Positions 60,313 to 64,000 of a stretch of DNA of 64,000 nucleotides are shown piece by piece (positions within the stretch are counted from its first letter, which is position 1; every line of letters begins with the position of its first letter). The stretch comes from Myxocyprinus asiaticus (Eukaryota; Chordata; Actinopteri; Cypriniformes; Catostomidae), in contig NC_059365.1 of the NCBI RefSeq assembly GCF_019703515.2, positions 35,917,501 to 35,981,500 on the forward strand. The letters are read 5' to 3'. The notes under the pieces are model-generated. The model was not told where the DNA came from. It saw only the letters and a list, made by a program, of their open reading frames with translations, and searched no databases. The translations under genes were made by a program, and so were the position numbers.

Positions 60313-60893
60313 AGGAATATTCCGAGTTCAATTAAAATTAAGCTCAATGGGCAGTATTTGTAGCATAATGTTGGTTAGTACACAAATACATTTCGACTCA
60401 ACCCTCATTTTCTTTGAAAAAAGCTAAATCTGGGTTACAGTGAGGCACTTACAATGGAAGTGAATGGGGGCCAATCCATGAACTTTAAAATACTCACTTT
60501 TTCAAAAGTATAGTCGCAAGACGTAAACAATATGTGTGTTTACATGATTCTAGTGTGATAAAAATAACTTACTAACCTTTTCAGTGTAAAGTTATATCCA
60601 ATTTTACGATTTTGTTGCCATGACGATAATGCAGTAAACACTAAAACCCTAAAACGGACGTAAAATCTTGTTTTGAACAACTTTATAGCTCAAATAATAA
60701 GCTAGTTTTAACAGAAGAATTAATGTAAGTGCTTTTATAAAATTATAAGCTTCACATTTCTGCTTTTAAAAATTGGTCTTATTCACTTCAATTGTAACTG
60801 CCTCACTGTAACTGTTAATTTTTTGTGGTAATCAACATTATGCCACAAATGCTGTCGATTGAGCTTAACTTGTATTGAACCTGGAATATTCCT
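60313..60893. mobile_element. TTAA-flanked MITE (AGGAATATTCC ends), copy 1
   Basis: TTAA at 60309-60312 and 60894-60897. The left end AGGAATATTCCGAGTTCAAT is matched by ATTGAACCTGGAATATTCCT at the right. Inner arms also pair (CTGGGTTACAGTGAGGCACTTACA left; AATTGTAACTGCCTCACTGTAA right). Length is 581 bp, no protein. The piggyBac-like label rests on the TTAA target. Confidence 0.87.
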
Positions 60894-60897
60894 TTAA

Positions 60898-62290
60898 GCA
60901 ACAGTAACACTATGAATATGAGAAATGGTGATGCTTGTTTTAGCAAGCACTACTAATTAATGTGAATTTACACTTGCTTCTGTCACTAATGTAACAGTGG
61001 ATTGTGGAAGGAGCTCTTAATTATTAGAAGGCGTTGTTAGATCAAATTTCATAAAGCTCATCTTGCCACCTCAAACATCACCATAAATGAGCCTGTCTCA
61101 CTTATCTTCATTGCAGCAGGGTAGGTGACAAAACAGTCTCGTTCTTACTTTGACAAATAAAATGGGTAGCAGCTAAGGAAACATGTTATTGTTGGCAAAT
61201 TTGTTTTTCTGTTAAAAAAAAACAAGTTTTTTGGTTGATTATTCTTATTCATACCATAATCTATACAGCACTTAGTAAAGGTGTAAATCGCATAATCACT
61301 GGTGTTTGAAGGCGTTTTCTTTAAATACTTTCTTGATCTCTTTCCATTTTCATCTTTCTTCTCCTCTTTGAAGTCCTTTTTTCAATGTTGTGTATACCTG
61401 GTACTGTGAATTGCAAAAAAGGAAACTGACAAATTCATAGTACCCAACAAGGCTGAGATCAAGGAAGATGGCATTGCATGAAAACAAGTGCCAAGTATGA
61501 GATATTCACTGTGCTAAAGCCCTCTCTGAATGGAACAGATTGCAAAGCACAAGGACAGGGTCTCTTTAAAAATAAAAAAAAAAAAACTATTTAGCCCTTT
61601 TTATCTACAGCACACAGTGGGGAGGTAAAGATCAATCAAATGCATTTTGAGAAATGTCAACTCCTCGTCACCCTGCCGCCCACTGTACTCTAAACAGAGG
61701 GGCCTCCATTCGCCGAAAAATTGCTGCTGTTAATTATAAAGCCCATTAGGTTGGGACACAGTCGAAACACAGTCGATAGAATCCTGCTATAACAAACTAG
61801 ACTCATTCCAGCAACCCCTTACAAACAATCTCTGTCCACGTACCGTTAATCACCTTCACATTGCCACGGCGACATTAGTTCTGAAGACAGTTCTGTCAAT
61901 TAAATGGCATTCAACACAAAACAAACATCCAATCAGGTAAAGTGTGCACAGTGGTCATTATGTGCATGGCAATAATATTTATTTAGAATATGAAGATGTC
62001 AAATCTGTACAATAAAGACAGCGGGTGATACTTACACCTGGTATGTACATATGGGGTAAAATAATAATAGGCAATTCTGTGGGCTGCATTCATTTATTCA
62101 TATTTCCTTAGTAATTCTTAAAAAAAAGAGTATGCTTTGTAGAAAAACTGCATAGACATTATAATGGATAATGGAATAAAGTATACATTAAGTGACAGCA
62201 CAACTAATGTCCCTTAGCTCTCTTTGAAAAGCTAAAACAATCGTCCTTTAAATTTTGCTCTTGATAAAACTGAATCTAAACATTGTTGAC
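60898..62290. other. Non-coding interval, possibly unique sequence
   Basis: No gene or element end. The stretch at about 61640-61900 is balanced in composition and repeat-free, so it is a candidate conserved non-coding region. Confidence 0.4.
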
Positions 62291-62472
62291 TTAAAGGAAT
62301 ATTCCAGGTTCAATACAAGTTAAGCTCAATCGACAGACTCATCTTTCCTTTTTCTTTAAAAAAAGCAAAAATTTAGGTTACAGTGAGGCACTTACAATGG
62401 AAGTGAACGGGGCCAATTTTTGGAGGGTTTAAAGGCAGAAATTTGAAGCTTATCATTTTATAAAAGCACTTA

Positions 62473-63696
62473 CACTGGCGGCCAAAAGTTTGGAATAATG
62501 TACAGATTTTTGCTCTTATGGAAAGAAATTGGTACTTTTATTCACCAAATTGGCATTCAACTGATCACAATTTATAGTCAGGACATTAATAACGTGAAAG
62601 ATTACTATTACAATTTGAAAACAAATTTCAGGACTTCTTAAATTACTTCAAAGAGTTCTCATCAAAAAATCCTCCTTGTGCAGCAATGACAGCTTTGCTG
62701 ATCCTTGGCATTCTAGCTGTCAGTTTGTCCAGATACTCAGGTGACATTTCACCCCACGCTTCCTGTAGCACTTGCCATAGATGTGGCTGTCTTGTCGGGC
62801 ACTTCTCATGCACCTTACAGTCTAGCTGATCCCACAAAAGCTCAATGGGGTTAAGATCCATAACACTCTTTTCCAGTGTTCTGTTGTCCAATGTCTGTGT
62901 TTCTTTGCCCACTCTAACCTTTTTGTTTTTCTGTTTCAAAAGTGGCTTCTTCTTTGCAATTCTTCCCATAAGGGCTGCACCCCTGAGTCTTCTCTTTACT
63001 GTTGTACAAGAAACTGCTGTTGAGCAGGTAGAATTCAATGAAGCTGTCAGCTGAGGACATGTGAGGCGTCTATTTCTCAAACTAGAGACTCTGATGTACT
63101 TATCCTCTTGTTTAGTTGTACATCTGGCCTTCCACATCTCTTTCTGTTCTTGTTAGAGCCAGTTGTCCTTTGTCTTTGAAGACTGTAGTGTACACATTTG
63201 TATGAAATCTTCAGTTTTGTTTTGGCAATTTCAAGCATTGAATAGCCTTCATTCCTCAAAACAATGATTGACTGACAAGTTTCTAGAGAAAGCTGGGGTT
63301 TTTTTAGCCATTTTTGACTTAATATTGACCTTAAGACATGCCAGTCTATTGCATACTGTGGCAACTCAAAAACAAACACAATTTTAAGCTTCATTTAATG
63401 AACCAAATAGCTTTCAACTGTGTTTGATATAATGGCAAGTGATTTTCTAGTTCCAAATTAGCAATTTAGCATGATTACTCAAGGATAAGGTGTTGGAGTG
63501 ATGGCTGCTGGAAATGGGGCCTGTCTAGATTTGATCAAAAATTACTTTTTTCAAATAGTGATGGTGCTGTTTTTTACATCAGTAATGTCCTGACTATACT
63601 TTATGATCACTGAATGCCACTTTGGTGAATTAAAGTACCAATTACCTTCCGAAACAGCAAATTCTGTACATTATTCCAAACTTTTGGCCGCCAGTG
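62473..63696 (-). mobile_element. Internally deleted Tc1 element
   Basis: The ends CACTGGCGGCCAAAAGTTTG and CAAACTTTTGGCCGCCAGTG are perfect inverted repeats with TA at 62471-62472 and 63697-63698. Transposase sequence on the minus strand is present at both ends but lacks the catalytic middle. The long inner repeats (GTACATTATTCCAAAC) are intact, so transposase binding sites remain. Confidence 0.93.
62643..63394 (-). pseudogene. Tc1 transposase with catalytic centre deleted
   Basis: The N-terminal frame (63077-63394) carries an HTH (QLSLETCQSIIVLRNEGYSM then LEIAKTKLKISYKCVHYSLQ) and the RKRCGRPDV hinge. A frameshift leads to the 164-codon frame 62643-63137 with the second HTH (STAVSCTTVKRRLRGAAL, RIAKKKPLLKQKNKKVR). 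At KETQTLDNRTLEKSVMDLNP the sequence jumps straight to the region of the catalytic Glu (NPIELLWDQLDCKVHEKCPT) and on to the C-terminus. Both catalytic aspartates are absent, so it cannot cut DNA. The deletion kept the frame open. Confidence 0.88.
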
Positions 63697-64000
63697 TACA
63701 TTAATTCTTCTGTTAAAACTTGTATATTATTTGAGGCGTAAATTTGTTTAAATACTCATTTTTACAGTCATTTTAGTGTTTTAGGGTTTCTTGACATAAC
63801 ACTGTCATGTCATTGAAGTTGTAAAATGTATTTTAACTTTATACAGAAAAGGTTAGGTAAGTGATTTTATTACACTAAAATCATGTTAACACACATATTG
63901 TTTATGTCTTTTGGCTATATATATATTTTTTTTTTTTTACGTTTACGGATTGGCCCCATTCACTTCCATTGTAAGTGCCTCACTGTAAACCAGATTTTTG

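Larger units (their letters stand above)
62295..64000. mobile_element. TTAA-flanked MITE, copy 2, interrupted by Tc1 and cut by window end
   Basis: TTAA at 62291-62294 is followed by AGGAATATTCCAGGTTCAATAC, the same family as 60313-60893. The body continues to 62472, is broken by a Tc1 element (62473-63696), and resumes to the window edge with CCATTGTAAGTGCCTCACTG. The right terminus lies outside the window. Confidence 0.85.

Overview
The window looks like repeat-rich, non-coding nuclear DNA from a teleost fish, most likely a cyprinid (carp or minnow family). The basis is the mix of families recognised by eye: Sleeping Beauty-type and other Tc1 elements, fish-type DIRS retrotransposons, an L2-like LINE, a tRNA-derived SINE with a long body, hAT and TTAA-flanked MITEs, and long CA, TG, CT and TAA microsatellites. 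I found no bacterial-style genes, no RNA genes, and no convincing exon of a host protein. The sequence between the mobile elements reads as intergenic or large-intron DNA. The cyprinid assignment is inference.

Layout. 0-5 kb: two old hAT-like non-autonomous elements (237-1309 and about 2005-3306). 5.2-6.35 kb: a minisatellite that becomes a 32-bp satellite with a 128-bp higher-order period. 7.9-8.9 kb: a hAT-like element with a solo LTR nested in it, each with its own target-site duplication. 12.0-13.2 kb: a Tc1/mariner element with DD36E spacing. 13.6-14.3 kb: an unclassified inverted-repeat element with a tRNA-like stretch. 17-18.9 kb: a 5'-truncated L2-like LINE.

19.25-27.42 kb is the most structured part. 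A Sleeping Beauty-type Tc1 element is split by a complete DIRS-type retrotransposon (about 19840-25860: gag, RT-RNase H, tyrosine recombinase, inverted terminal repeats, internal complementary region) and again by a TTAA-flanked MITE (26559-27062). Removing both insertions leaves about 1.64 kb, the expected full length of a Sleeping Beauty-type element. 27.57-29.18 kb holds a DD34E Tc1 copy; its sister copy lies inverted at 58.28-59.81 kb inside a fold-back hAT element. Both copies carry the same frameshifting deletion, which removes the first catalytic aspartate.

31.7-33.3 kb: a SINE and a fold-back TTAA MITE. 35.8-36.8 kb: a hAT MITE with an 8-bp duplication. 46.5-48.6 kb: a non-autonomous LTR retrotransposon on the minus strand, with a gag-like remnant and three tandem-repeat blocks whose periods are all multiples of three. 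50.0-50.46 kb: two adjacent short MITEs. 50.54-55.76 kb: a second, heavily deleted DIRS-type element of another family, interrupted by Tc1, SINE and probably LTR debris. 60.3-64.0 kb: two copies of a TTAA MITE family, one interrupted by an internally deleted Tc1.

Every transposase and polymerase reading frame is damaged, except the catalytic part of the DIRS tyrosine recombinase (24038-24871), which is open for 277 codons with all the expected catalytic residues. The nesting gives a relative insertion order at several points.
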